Shown piece by piece: positions 1 through 13,600 of a stretch of DNA of 64,000 nucleotides. A program made the position numbers and the translations under genes. This DNA is from Temnothorax longispinosus. Lineage: Eukaryota; Arthropoda; Insecta; Hymenoptera; Formicidae. The stretch is taken from assembly GCF_030848805.1 (NCBI RefSeq), contig NC_092368.1:3754441-3818440 (forward strand). Reading direction: 5' to 3'. Each line of letters opens with the position of its first letter. The first letter of the stretch is position 1. A model generated the notes under the pieces. It searched no databases and was not told where the DNA came from. It saw nothing but the letters and a program-made list of their open reading frames with translations.

Positions 1-2495
1 AAAAGGCAACATCAATCCTATATTTGTATTATTTGTCTTTGTAAAAAATTAAAAAATTCAATCATGCCATGTAAAGATATTAAATCTAAAATATTGAATT
101 AGGATAGACTAGAAGAAAGAGAAGAAGAGTGTTGTGCGAATTCTTCTTGATATCAAGATATCATATGTAAAAATTCATATCAGAAAGAGAGAGATTCTAC
201 ATAGATTATTGTAGTAGTTTGGAGAGAGAAGTTGATTCTATAAAACAAAATAGTCTTACGAAATGAAAATAGAAACACAATTGTATTATATTGACGCTGA
301 CAAAATTCTAACAAATCTATAATTCAAAATGATCTAAAATATTATATCAATAAATAAATGTTTGTTATAATAATATAGATAACAAAGAAAGTGTTCCATA
401 TCATGTAGGATTAAAGGAAACTAAAATTAAAACTGGGGGAGATCTGCACCCTCGTCAAGGATTTTATCAGAATCGCTAACGCCCATTATCGTGAGAGAGA
501 AAAGAAAGACCCCCGTGGTCGCGACAAGATCGATTAAGCTAAGGAGACTCAAAGAGGGCGACTTCGCGATGTACCTAATTTATTAGCAGCCATTCTCCAT
601 AACGTTTATGGCGACCGGGAGCGTCCTGCAGGATCGTCCTGACGTACCGCCTTTACGGAAAAGTATCCCCACAAATTTTTACGGTGCCTCGCGAAATAAC
701 TCCGGGGCCGCGACTTTCCGCCGGGGGAGAGTTGTTTAAGGGCGTCTCATTCGAGTTGGGGGTAAAGGCGCGTTACGGTTGCCGAGACATGGCCGCCGAC
801 TTTGATCCGAAGCTGCGAGGCTAAGTGACTGCACCTGCAGAATGGTGTATGAAATTTTTATGCAAATTTAAACGCGATGTAGGCCACCAGGTATAAATAA
901 CGCGGCGCGCTTTTGTGGCCAAAATATATCCCCGTGGGGGGGAATTTTTAGGGGAGGCCCCGAAGCGATGCGCCGCGTTTACGATCGCCGAAGGGGCGAG
1001 GGGGCGTATGGTAAGAGCTGGATGATGATAATGGCCGTGCGAACCCACTGATATACTCAAGGCGTTACGATGGAGCGACGCCCGCAAATGGATTGAAAAT
1101 TCAAGATGGCTCAAATTGCGATTAAAACATTAAAGTCGCGAGATTTCGGAAACTTCACACTTTCGCAATATCAAAAGTCTAAATTCTTAAAGCATTCTAA
1201 TTCTAAAAGAGGAAAGAATTAGCGTTTAACATTCGTATATTTTAAGATCTCAAGTTTATAAACCTCTGAGAGTGGCAAATTTTAAATCACAAAATTATGA
1301 AAGAGAAAAATTTTTTCGAAACAACTTATTTTTCCACGAGAGCTCGGTAGTGAAATCACGAAATCTGACGACTCGTGGATCCGAAAATCCAAGCGTCATA
1401 TAGAACCAGCAAATTCGAGGAACCAAGGATGCATACTCCACGATGGCACGTGAATCTAACTGGTGGAACCGGAATAATAAATTGAAAGGACTGTGCGAGG
1501 GAGCTACTCAGCCTGCCCCTTCTTAACCCTCATATCCCTTTTCGCCCGCGTCGCGGAATATCCGGTATATCGTGGGATATTCGGCGACATATGCGGATGT
1601 GCACGGAGAGGCAATATGCAGAGAGAAACGAGAACACGAAGCATACCGAAAGGTACATAGAAGAGAGTAAAACCCGATTCACACTTGCGATTTAATTGTC
1701 ATGAAAAAATTTAACAAATGTCCATTTGGTATTGTTTTATTAATAAATGGCCATTTAGTTCGATTAGATCAAATGTTTTTCCGAAAACGAACATCACGAC
1801 AATTGATTGACATTTATATAATCGTTTAACTCACATGAATAAAAAAAGCTCACTGTGTTGTAAATTACTCTATGAAATAATGCTATATAAAAAATATTTT
1901 AGCACATGTATTGTGACATAAAAAAATTAAATACGTTTTTTTTGTAATGCAAACTATAGCGATAATTTGTGATTCTATAATGTCTTTATAACAATATATG
2001 TATAACGTAAATTTTATTCAGAGGAAACAGTGTCAAAAGATACCAAATGGACCCGCAGATCGAAAGCGCGTATCGGCCTTAAGACGATAGTATGGCGGTG
2101 TAGTCCGGCCACAGCTTGCGAGGATACGAGCCCGAGGCGCACCCCACGAATGTTAACGCGCCGCATTAGCCTGGTATTGGTTAGAAACGCGGGGAGGAGG
2201 GCGAGCAATAATTCTGATAACGCAGCATGTTGTCATGTTGCACAGCATACGAAATGGTCCGCGCGCGTCTTTATGGTAAAGACGGAGCCACCCTTACTCT
2301 GTACTTGGAACTACCCTTAGTCGCCGAAAAACGACGTGGCTCGCGACACCTCCCGTACGAACGTTTCCAGCATACATTATTAAAGTATTATACAGTGATT
2401 GCGAGAATATATTTTAGATTAAAATAACTTAATATAAAAAAGCTACAGTGTGTATCGTATTTCCAAAATTCTTCGTTCTAACGTCATTTTCTATC
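1..2495. other. Intergenic spacer, no gene seen
   Basis: AT-rich sequence with a GC-richer stretch at about 430-1080. Open frames are short (under 100 codons), lie on both strands and show no recognisable domain, splice pattern or codon bias. At 1690-1815 there is a weak inverted resemblance around TTAATTGTC and its complement. I see nothing else that I can name. Confidence 0.6.
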
Positions 2496-2612
2496 AATGC
2501 AGATTAACTTATTTAATCTCGGTTTAACTTATTTTTCATCTTTTTCTAGTTTTAAAAATTAGAAAACGATAAAAAGTAAGTTAAACCGAGATTAAAGTTA
2601 ATCTACATTGGC
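2496..2612. mobile_element. Palindromic MITE-like element (family A)
   Basis: Two long arms face each other: the left arm (about 2496-2548) and the reverse complement of the right arm (about 2562-2612) share AGATTAACTT followed by AATCTCGGTTTAACTTA. The left arm carries a four-base insertion relative to the right. There is no open reading frame, as expected for a non-autonomous inverted-repeat element. Arm sequence including TTTTTCTAG is shared with the element at 34901-35028, which supports a dispersed family. The transposase family cannot be assigned from the ends. Confidence 0.65.
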
Positions 2613-5600
2613 AGAAATGAATATAAGACTATTAAATATCGAGAAAATGATTTTTCATTAAAGTTTGATATACATCGAAAAAATTATATTGCCTTAAGAT
2701 CAACGTAAGAAATTCTTTTCGATTTAATATCATATAAATTAGAAATAAAGTGCAATAAGACACAAGTATTCAAGATCGTAAATAAGAGATTATGGCAACA
2801 TTTGCAAGATTCCGCAACGTCGTTGCAGATCGCGACGTTCCCGAACTCCCGCATGATAAAGACGGTTTTCCACGGTGGCAATATCGGATCCAATATTGCG
2901 GCAATAAATGGCCGGGGTATTATGTATCGGCCTAATAACGATCGTAATAAACTTACGAGTTACTTTATGAGATAACCCGACCGCTTGGTAGATGGCTTCG
3001 ACTGCCGCGCCAGGTGACGCGTGCCGTAAAAATTTCGTCAATTTTATTCCGTACCCTTAAAGCCCTCTACGAAGCCACGAGGCGCTTTTTTACTCGCGAG
3101 CAAATCACGTATCGAAATTGAACTACAGGCGAAGAAATGGCCGTTTCTTCAATGATCTTGGCGATTGTGCGGCACGTTCCGTGGCGCGCTCTGTCAAGCG
3201 CGAAGCACGTGATTCAATTTCGCAAAGTTCATGACAATACGAATGATCATAAAGAAGATAAATCGATGTACTAAGTAAAGAGCGTTTGAAAAAATGAAAT
3301 ACATAAACCAGAACTTCGGAAATATACTATATTTTGGCAGCATTCATTCAAACGTTTATCTTAATCGATAGTATAATATATATATTCATGTATTTATTCC
3401 ATAGTCCTACAACAGTAATTTTACGCATTAAAATATATATTGTGTAACTCGTGCAAATAATATTTTATAAATAAAAAGAGCACAAGCAATTCAATACTAT
3501 TAAATGTTTTGTCAAAAATTAAATTATTAATCCCATAGTTACATGCAGCAATATTAACAGTAGATAATTTAAGTGTCGACATATTGGGTTTACTATTACG
3601 GAGTTCTTTACAAAGATTTCGATTGTTAATCCGTGAAAAAAACGCACTTCTACGCACCGAGGGTTCAGAAAAGAGCGTGAAAGATTTCTTGTTTTGACGT
3701 GGCCGATTTAGACTCGCGGCTGAGATTAAACTGTTTACGGTTAAAACTGCTGCGAATTATATGCGTCCGCTTTAATCCGTGATTTATGGCCGCAGAGATC
3801 GCAAGAGGGGTGAATTTGTCCCTGATCGCAATCTCCGTGGAGAATTTAACTGTGAACAGAGGGTGGCTCGTGTGCGTGCACCCCTTGACTACTATTGGCT
3901 CATCCTACATCGTTTGATTATGCTCTAAGATCGTATTCCGTCTCGCTAAATAATATACCAATATATATATCACAGATATTCGGAATAAAATATGTAATTC
4001 TAAGGACTTAACTATCTAAAATTCCAAAAATATTTTAGTTGCAATCGCGAGGATTCCAAAATTTGGACATTGTAATATTTATACTTAATAAAAATCGCAA
4101 GAATCCAAACAGTAGGTTAAATATTTCCAAAGTTCAAATATCATATAAGAAAGTAAATCTAAAAAGCTATGCCTTAAGATTCAAGGATTTAAAGAAATTT
4201 AAAATTCCGAAAATTTCGAACAGTAGTAAATGGCTTTCGCAACTATCTCCGTGTGCATGCGCGGTCGCGTGCACATTGACAGGTATATACCGGGTGAGCG
4301 TGCCGCAAGTCGGCCCGATGCAATAGAAAACCCGATTTAACGGTAGTAAATCTTCCGATCGTGGGATTTACGATTCGGTAGGAGCGCGACGAGGGGGCAG
4401 TCGTAACGAATTTAATGAAATCACTCTTGCGATTTTTTTTCTCGAGCGCGCGACGGCGCTCTAATCCATGGATTAGAGATCGGATCGACGTGCGTGCAAA
4501 ATCGAGACTTTACGACGCTCCGTCACTCCATTCGTTCCTAAAGCAAAAGCTCTATCGCGCGCTATCTCACGGTCGTTTCGATTGTAGCACCCTTTAAATG
4601 GAATTTGCAGTGATTTCTAAGTCTTTACGTTCGAGAGTTAAAGCGCTGCGTATACGAACAGGAAACTAAATCATTACGAAGTTGCGGTAAAAGATTAAAA
4701 AAGTAAATTAGCTTTCACAAAAAATTCAATCAAGGATCTTATTTTAGAAAATTGAATACCTAATTTTTATTAAAAGCCAAAACTTTAGATTCTTGATTTT
4801 AATCTATAGCAATATGTTCAATAGCATTTTATTCACTTGGATACATAGACGAGACGCGTTCAATTTTATAATATAATTTTCTTCTTATTCGCTTAATTTA
4901 CGTGACATTTCCTACAGCATTGTCTACGTTTTTGCACATCCGAATAGTGGCGACTTCCTCGCCTCGCGATTTATAGATCGATTTGCAGCCCGGCCTTTGA
5001 AGCGGATCGCGGCACCGCCAGCACGTCCGCGCTAAACGCGAGGCCCGAGTTAAGAAAACGCGCTGAGAGGCCACCTAAAGTAAATTGATTCAAATTAGTT
5101 CCCAATAGCATGTAATAACGTGGGTTCCCGCGGCATCTCTGTACCCTCCCATTTCGCCTTAGATACGTCATTATATCGGCCGCCGCCTAATACTTAGGCC
5201 GATAGGTGATATAACGCCAGAATTATTGCCTGCATACCGGGTGAACCATCACGTACGCGCCGCCACGTAACGTATCAGAAATTGCGCCGCGCCGCGCCGC
5301 GGCCGCGATCAAGGGATAGGAAGACAAACGCCGGATTAAACGCGACCTGGACCGCAGCTCACCCTCGATTCAATTTGTGAATCAAGACTCGCAATGGGAC
5401 ACGGAGAAAAGCTGTAATCGATGTTTCAAAACGCACGCTCTGCGAGAAGTTTCTGAGATCATCCTAAGAAAACTTAAATTAAAACCTCATACATTAGAAA
5501 TATATCGTATGTCTTTTAATAGTATAAAAATTATCGACACTTATTTGTATTGTACATGTAACAAAATGAAAAGCGAAACTAAAAGCGTGCAAAAAGAAAT

Positions 5601-7899
5601 CGCGTGAATTGGTAGAAGAATCGTAGAAGTGGTATAAAGTTTTTTTCAGCCATTCTATTTCCAGAGAGATATAATCCCCTATTATTCCCTCTTACTGAAT
5701 GTAGAAGCGAAGAGATGTTGGCGGGCATGTCGGAACGTTTCGATTATAGGCCTAAGTGGCTATAATAGCTGTCGTCGAGGGGCAAGAAAAAGAAATGAAT
5801 ATTCATGTTACGTCGCTGAGCGTCAATTCGTTCGGGTCCTAAAATTAGTAGACGACACGCTCCGATCTCCGACTGAAACCGATGTCAGATCGTTCGCCGT
5901 CAAATCCGACACTCTGCTGTCAAGCCTTCCTCAAAAGTCCTGTTTCATATTTATATCCGAAACGAAACTTTCGACTCGTTCGATAATTTCCCCGAAAAGA
6001 TTTGTCGGGCATCACGAGCGTTTTGTTACGATCCGGCACACACCTACGTTACCGCGTTGGCAACCCTTTTAAAACGACCTCACTCTCCTCGGGCCCCCCG
6101 AGAAACTCGTTTTGCTCTTCTCTGGCATCCTCGAGACACAAATCATGCTCGAACGGATCCCTCCTGCTCTCAAGAGCGACGAATTCGACCGTCCTCTTTC
6201 ATGAGGTTTCAACGGCCACGCTTACGTGCCTCCACTGAGCCATATTAGTGTTTTCGCTTCGACAATCGCCCCGTTCGTTCGTTATCATACGCGTCGCACG
6301 CTTCATTAAAAAAATATTTACTGCGATGGGCTATACGAAGTGTTTGGTAATTTTGGTTATACAAACGAAAAGCAAGTCGCTACCTGTATGATGGAAACAT
6401 GATGGAAACGTGATAAGAGATCCTCAAATATGTAAAAAAAGATTTAATTTGTATGTTTTCTAAAAACTATTTTTCTGAAATTTGTAAAATAAAAAATTAC
6501 CTAGAACTTAAGAAAACAGAGACATAAAATATTATTTCTGTCTTAAATATTTACATAAAAGCTCCTTTTAAGTTTAAAGGAGAAACTGCAACGCGAACAA
6601 TGAAAATGTACTTAATGAAAAGTCCACAAACTGCGACTAGCTATTCGCCGTACAATTAATTACTATAATTAATTGTAATTTCTTTTTATGCTCACCGCTT
6701 TCTTTCCATCCATATGGCCCTCTCCGTGGTTGTCCAAGAAACTGAAAAAAAAAAGAGATACATAAATACACTTCACATGCGCGTTGAATGTATGAGAAGT
6801 TTTCCCAGAATGGGTTCTATCATTTTTCGTGCGGTGGATTAATTTCTCCTATTGCCTACATCGCCTTACAATGAGGTTCGTGTGGAAGAGCCGAATCGCC
6901 TAATCTTATTCAGAATGCTTCCAGGGAGGCCTTCGGAATTAGTGTTTTCATTGCGCGGCAGCCACTCGAGAAGCCGCTCTCGCTCTCGTGGCTCTAAACG
7001 GCAGCGCGAGTGTTTCGGATCCACTCGAGTTACCGACGGCTGCCACCTCCCTCTTCAAATATCGAGAACACCCTCGACCCGCAACCGGCCCGAGTTCCGG
7101 AAAACACATTTCGTGAGCAGGACAATGGCCGGCGACGATTATACGGTAGCGCTGAAAACAACATTAGCGCCCGCTCGAGGAGGAACGGCCGCTTCTTGAC
7201 CGGATCGCTGACAAACGATGACGCGACGAATCCTCCTTGTCCGGTTCAAAAAGGAGGTAGGCACCTCTCTCTCTCTCCGTGAAAGGATGTAATTTTTTCT
7301 CAAGCATCTCGGACTTACAATAGGACCGAATGATCGGTTGACTCGTCACAGCGTGTGTGTCTTATTAACGAATGAATGCGATCGCGTGTCCCTCTTTATA
7401 GTCTAAAGTACTCTAAAGTATCTCTCTTTTTATGCGAAAACGGAAGTTGAATATAATATTTCACTAACTCGATAGTCCACCAATGGTCAGTAACTGATGT
7501 CCAAAAATTCGATTCTACAACCATAAATCCCTATTCAACCTCTTAATATGCTCATTCTTCGCTCGAACGAAAAAAGTATCGATTTCTTCTATTTGCACGG
7601 CGTAGAAATACTCAAAAGTATACATTCGTTGTTTTAGTAACGACGTTTTAATAATTTCGAACGTTCCAAGATACCTGAAGATACCAAGACAGCAATTCCG
7701 CCGAAACGAAACGAAACGTTAAGAACGCGAACGCGACTTTTCCACGATTCCCGCTGCGCAGACCGAAGAACATCGAAATGTAGCATTTAATGTATGCGGA
7801 GTTCCAGTCCGCCTCGCTCGTCAGCGTCCGGCCGAGTTGAAATCCGGCCGAGACCTCCAAAGCGTATCCGATCCCTCGGCACTACGGTGATCCGTGAAA
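2613..7899. other. Intergenic spacer, no gene seen
   Basis: Mixed AT-rich DNA with moderately GC-rich patches (about 2800-3060, 4900-5400 and 5700-6250). The stretch at about 4020-4220 is a loose run of short repeats built on AATTCCAAAA and AAGATTC. Open frames are all under 116 codons and unsupported. A promoter or noncoding RNA here cannot be excluded by eye. Confidence 0.55.
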
Positions 7900-9724
7900 C
7901 ATCTTGTTAGCTCTGTATAAACGGATGAAGGGCAGGCCTCATATAGGGTAGATCACACACATAACTGCTCGCTATCTATTTTATTGTCACGGGATCCGTG
8001 ACGCACCCGATGACTCCGGCATGGCGCGGCGCGGCGCAGCGCGGTGCGTCGCCGCTGGTTGGCTCTCTCGCCTCGGAAAAAATCGCCTCACCTCGCAACA
8101 TATTTTAAGCGCGCCGAGAGATTTATGTCCCCGATCTCTCCGAGGATGAGAGACAGAGAGTCGGGGAGTTCGCTACCGTGTTGTGCAGCGCCCGTCTTTT
8201 GAATAGCGGGTAATACTAACGCCGCCGCCGCGCCACGCCGACCGCTATCTGTCCCGCTCCGAAATGCGATGTCGTGTATTTAAAATTTAAATCCTCGCGC
8301 GACTCTTTAATTTCTCCCTTTTCTCTCTTTCCCGCGGCTTCGAAATTTATAGAATCTGAATAAGCAATAATTTATAGCGATAATGGTGATAGTAATACGA
8401 TTGGACGTAGGATCGCTGCGGCGGGAACAACTTTACATCACAATAGGTATACAGATTTAGTGGTACTCACAACCAATTTTCGGAGTAGCCTTCTACAACG
8501 CGCGCGGCGTTGGCAAAACTTTGTCGTATTATATTCCTAAACTATTATTTTTTACTTATTTATATACTATTGTGTCGGAACACAACGTGATAATTTTTTT
8601 ACTGATATCTGCAAAACTATATTTGAATTCGAAGTGTGTCTATCGATCGGTACATCATCGACACTTCGGAAGTCGCTATTCGAGTGGCATGAACGAGCCT
8701 CGACTCGTTTCTGCATACAGCCGGGGAAGACGAACGTCCCGCTGACCGTCCTATCTCATTAGCGATCGCATGTTCGTTCCCATGATCGCCGCTGACGCTG
8801 AAACGTGGCATCTTCGTGCCATTAGATAAAATCCTACGTACCTAGGGATCATCAACATCATTATCAGCGTAGTCATCGACCGGGTGGCGCTAGCGTGTAT
8901 AATCTCGGTACGTCGGCTTATCAGAGCGCGTCAGAGCCTTCTCTGAAAGGAGGGCCTTTTTCTGGCGCGTTATCTGCGCGCTGTATCGCGCACTCCGCTC
9001 CTCGCCATTGCGGGCACAGGTAAATCGTGCCCGCTCCCCGTGCCCGGCAAGCTCATTGTTTGACGCGAGGATCCGCCAACACCCGCCCAAGACGATAGTG
9101 TTAACAATAGTTACGCGGATACGTCGTCGTCCGAGTAATCGACCGCGAGATCGCCGACGTCCGAAATCGACTTGTCGCGATCTATCTTGATGTAAAAAAT
9201 ATTTTCTCTCCGGTAGCTAACTTTCAAATACGATAATGTAAAGAATATGTTACAGATAAGTTCCCGTAGAGGGACGCTCCTGGATACAGATACGCGTATC
9301 TTATCGTTTACACGGAGAGAAAGATATACCCTCTGCCTTCTGTCCGATACCACACGATCGCGAGGAAACCGGGATACTCGACGTAATGGATACCGAGGTC
9401 CTGATGAAAAGAGCAGTCTCCTCCCCTCCCCTCTCCCACTCCTCACACCTTTCAATTTATCAAAGAAAAAGAGAAAAAAAGAGAAGGAAGGAATCGGTAT
9501 CCCCGGGTGAGCCGGCGCGAAAGCTCCGGCCTATTAGAATACGTCAGGCTCTCTTCAAGGTAACGTCCTGTCATTTTTTTTCTCCCGTGGCCGCTATCGG
9601 ATCCGTGGATCGGTGCATTCGGTTCAGCAATCCGCCCCCCCCTTCCTCCTCGTCCTCAACAGGCCCCCTTTCGCCCTCATCGCGCTCGCGAGCCGCTGGT
9701 AGCTCCGGCACGCCGCGAAGATGT

Positions 9725-9763
9725 GCGCGGGCGCGTGTACACGTGTACACGCACACGCGCGCA
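9725..9763. repeat. Alternating purine-pyrimidine tract with perfect palindrome
   Basis: Bases 9733-9752 form a perfect 20-base palindrome centred on CGTGTACACGTGTACACG. It sits in a longer run of GC, GT and AC steps of the kind that can adopt Z-DNA or a cruciform. Confidence 0.7.
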
Positions 9764-10086
9764 CGAGGGTGGGCTGACGAGTGGCAGGTTGTACCCGGAA
9801 TACCCACCGCGGTGCCTCGCTCAGTGGGGTCTCTCCTCTCTTATTCTAAGTGCTGGCGAGAAGAGAAGAGAAGAGAAGAGGAGATCGTGAGGCGAGCCGA
9901 TGTTATCTTCTCCCCCGGTTGGAGAGGGATAAAAGCTTAAAGGCTGCAGCCAACTACGATGATACCACCGGTATACGAGAGTGTCAGGACGCTTGAAGCC
10001 TCGAAGAGGTCTGCAACGAATGCGGGTACGAATGAACGAGGGGAAGGGGTGCGGAGCACGCGGTAAAGGTGAGAGGACAAGAGGGA

Positions 10087-10109
10087 AGAGAGAGAGAGAG
10101 AGAGAGAGA
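10087..10109. repeat. (GA)n microsatellite
   Basis: An uninterrupted GA dinucleotide run inside a GC-rich island. Similar GA runs recur at 19756-19798 and 22330-22358. GA runs can bind GAGA-type factors in insects, but nothing here shows that they do. Confidence 0.85.
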
Positions 10110-10610
10110 CTTTAAAGAAAGAGCCGGGGGTGCGCGCGGGGGGGCAGATCGGAATGCGGTGACCAGCAGGCAGTGAAGAAGGCTTCGTATAGGGGGAAGG
10201 AGATAAACTGATGAGCCAAGGATAGACAGAGAAAGAGAGAGAGATTCGATAAGATAGAGAAGAAGTGGACTAACCTTGCATGGCCAACACCGGGGGACAG
10301 TGACGTACCCCCCGCGGAGGAACGCGCCAACCATATACCTACATACTTACTCGCTTATGGTCGCGCGGGAGCGGGGTCTCCTCTCGCGGGAACCAGGCGA
10401 TCGCGGGGACAGCTTCCCTGACCCCCCGCGCCCGCCCATCCGGCGCTCAACAACGCGTAGACGACGCGATCACGCTGACCGGACATCGCGAATCGGCCGG
10501 ACGTAACGCGATCGTGCGAAACGATGAACGGCGAAGAGAGAGGACCCCACGACCCTCTCTGACGGCGATATCGCTCAGTCGTTTCTCGTTTAACTTTCTA
10601 ACCGTGTTCA

Positions 10611-13600
10611 TCCTGAGGGTACGTTACTAAGATCGGATAAAAAAATATCCAACAGGAGAGTAATTTATCACAATAAAATATGAAGATATTATTCATTGTA
10701 TTTTTTGTTTTTAAAAATCTATATCTAGATATCTAGAAATCTAGAAATTCATGAATATTGCAAAATCGGGAGAGTTGCCAAGAACGTATAGTATAATAGA
10801 AAAGAACTTTCAGTTAAAGAGTTAATTATTTATTACCGAAGTATCCAACTATGTGAAAAATAAATTTAATTATCTCTTTCTCTCCCCCCTAAAATAAATC
10901 ATTTTTTATTTTCAGCACATTATAAATTGTTCAGCTAACTTCTACATATTTTTCTTGTACTTTATATTGTTGTAATAACAACAGAGATGATTCTCCTTGA
11001 AATTTAAATACATAGCTTCAATGCTGAATCAAAGTATAATGATTCCTTTATTTGTCGGCAGGCTTCGTTTGATCAAATATTAAAATAAATTTATTGTCTA
11101 TACGAGAGAAGAGACGCTGGGATACTGTTTATGTCATTAAAGCCGTTGCGTCGAGTAATTTAACTGTCTCGTTAACATAAATTAAAGCTGCGTTGCATCA
11201 TTATGAAGTAACCGAAGTTTATTGTACACGTGTCACCGTTTAATGTCATCGTAATCATATATTTGTCGTCCTTTTAATCAACTCCAAGCCTATCTATCAC
11301 ATTAACAAACTTCCACTAAACGTTCTATAATTTTGTAAAATTTTAAATTATCTTGTAAAGAATAGTAATAAATATTATAATATAATGTCTTAAATCTTAA
11401 ACATCATAAAGTTACCAAAATCTACTCTCCTTGAAAGAAGGAGATAAAAATAAAAACACGGAAATATTCTTAGATAAAAATATGAAAACAAATATATATA
11501 CCCAAAAATACACACGGATAAAACGGACAGTAGCGAGTAGCGTTAACGATCGAAAAGCTGGAAATTACGAAATTACGAACAAACCGATATTCATTAAGCT
11601 AATTAACGTCGTTGACCGATCGATCTCCATTCTGAGAGATTTATCGAGGCTCGACCGCGCCGTCCTAACTTATTAAGTTCACCTGACCCTGCGTATGCTC
11701 GATCGATCGATCGATCGATCGATCGTTCGTTCCGCAGGGCCGATCAACGAGCTGTGAAATGATGACGATAATACAAATAGCTGGTGGTAAGAATTGTCGG
11801 CGGGGGCGGTAGATAACGAGGATGATGACAGCAACGATGATTTAGTGCCGCGCGCAAGTTAATGGCCCGAGAGGCCCGAGAGGCCCGAGGAGCCCCGGAC
11901 GTTATTCTTCGGAGCCATTCACAACACTCGCCGGGGCCCTACGCTCATCATGCGGGCCCCCCGCGGATTCCGCGCGGAGCTTAACCCGAACGTGCCAATT
12001 CATTTCACCTCGCGCCGGCGTTAGGTCTGGTTTATGGTAGCATTTACAATTATAATCGGCCCGTTCGGTCGCGATGAATGAGAAATAAAAGGCTGGACGG
12101 AAAAAGAGACGCACGATACGAAAACGGAGGTGAACGGCGCGAAATCCCTGGTAAGGAAAGAGGACCCTCTCTCGGACCCCACGGCACCGTCATTTCATCG
12201 CGAACGCCGGAGAGGAAAGTTATCGTCACCGCTTTCGTGTTGCGGCAATAACTATTACTTATTCCGCGCGGGGAGAGTCGATAGCGGCCGCGTTTAAGTA
12301 TCAACAATTTCGGAGAGATGAGTAGCGCGATAAATTAAAAAAAAAAGAAGGACGTGGCGGTGCGAACGGAATTTCGCTGCGCAGCCGAGGAGGTACGGGG
12401 CAATCGCGTCATCGAATCCGTTATGAAGACGAAAATTATCGCCCGATTGCCGTGTCGGGGCAATAACGATCATTCATGTAAGAAAGAGCCGGCGATCGCG
12501 TGTTTCTAAGGAGGACATTGTCAGCCCTTTGCTCTCGGAGCCCATATCCACTCGAGCCGAGTGATGTGAAACGAGAATATCCTCCAGAGAGGATTCTGAA
12601 TGAAGAACATTCTGAAAGCATTCTCAGAATATTTTGAAGATATTTCCTGAGAGTGAGAATATTTAGAGAACGTTCTCTGAAGCCGGAGATATTCTAAGAA
12701 TATATTCCTAAAAAGTGTTACCCTATCAGAATATTGTTCAACTTAATGAGATATTATTTTAGGAATAATCTGCAAAAGCGACAACGTTGAGAAAGAATAT
12801 TTTCTGCCACGAGATAATTCTCGTCATCACAATTAATTTCTCAATATAGTACTTGACGTAGTTCGACGTTGATCTAATTCTTAAACAAACGGCCATAATG
12901 TAATTACAAAAAAATTTATTTTGGTACGAGTTCGCGAAAAGTCCGCGACTTCTCCTTGAATAATAAAAAACGCTAATTCAAGATGAAATGAAGGTAAAGG
13001 CAGAGGATGTACATTTCATTTTGGACGCATAATATAATGCCGGATTAAGGACACGTCCACACGATTATTCCTTCTAGGAAAAAGATGATTGTCTCGGCGA
13101 CGGAATTTATGATAGAAAATATATTGCCCGTCGCGGGCCATCCATTTCACCAATCAATTCTTCGATTGCGTTTCGACTACGCCCGATTACGATCTACCTT
13201 TGTGAACGTGGCGTGACACCTCCGACGGATCCCGAGAAAAAAAAAAGGAAAGAGCGCGGATCAAAAGGGGGAAAGGGCGGCGGAGGGCGGGAGAAAGAGG
13301 AGATTCTCCTCGGGAATCATCGGGCCCCAGGGTCAGGGACAGTGTGTGAAAAGGTTTCAGGCAGCAGGTGTCTTCGAGCGCGGAGAGATGAAAATCTCGC
13401 GTCGGTATTTATCACCCGAAAAACCTCGGCCACGCCCATACTTCGCTGGCCACAAATCAATCAATGAAGAGAGGACGCGGCCTCTGCCGAAGAAGACGTA
13501 GGTTGAGCACTTTTTATTGGATATGGTCTATCGATTTATACGCAACCTAAGTGGACAGACACTAAAAAAACATTGACGAAATATCATATAATTCTTTCAA

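Larger units (their letters stand above)
7900..10610. other. GC-rich, CpG-rich island with purine tracts
   Basis: This block contrasts sharply with the flanking AT-rich DNA. It contains CT and GA tracts, GAGAA repeats at about 9857-9882, a (GA)n microsatellite at 10087-10109 and an alternating purine-pyrimidine palindrome at 9733-9752. The longest open frame (9386-9940, plus, 184 codons) is low complexity and is overlapped by frames on the other strand, so I do not call it a gene. The character resembles an insect promoter or 5' untranslated region, but no linked coding exon is visible. Confidence 0.45.

Noticed and set aside
1690..1815. Possible MITE based on TTAATTGTC and its complement
   Set aside because: Arm similarity is limited to about a dozen bases with several mismatches, too weak to support an element.
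9386..9940. 184-codon plus-strand open frame
   Set aside because: The translation is low complexity (Ser, Pro and Arg blocks from GC-rich simple sequence), opposite-strand frames overlap it, and there is no domain or splice support.
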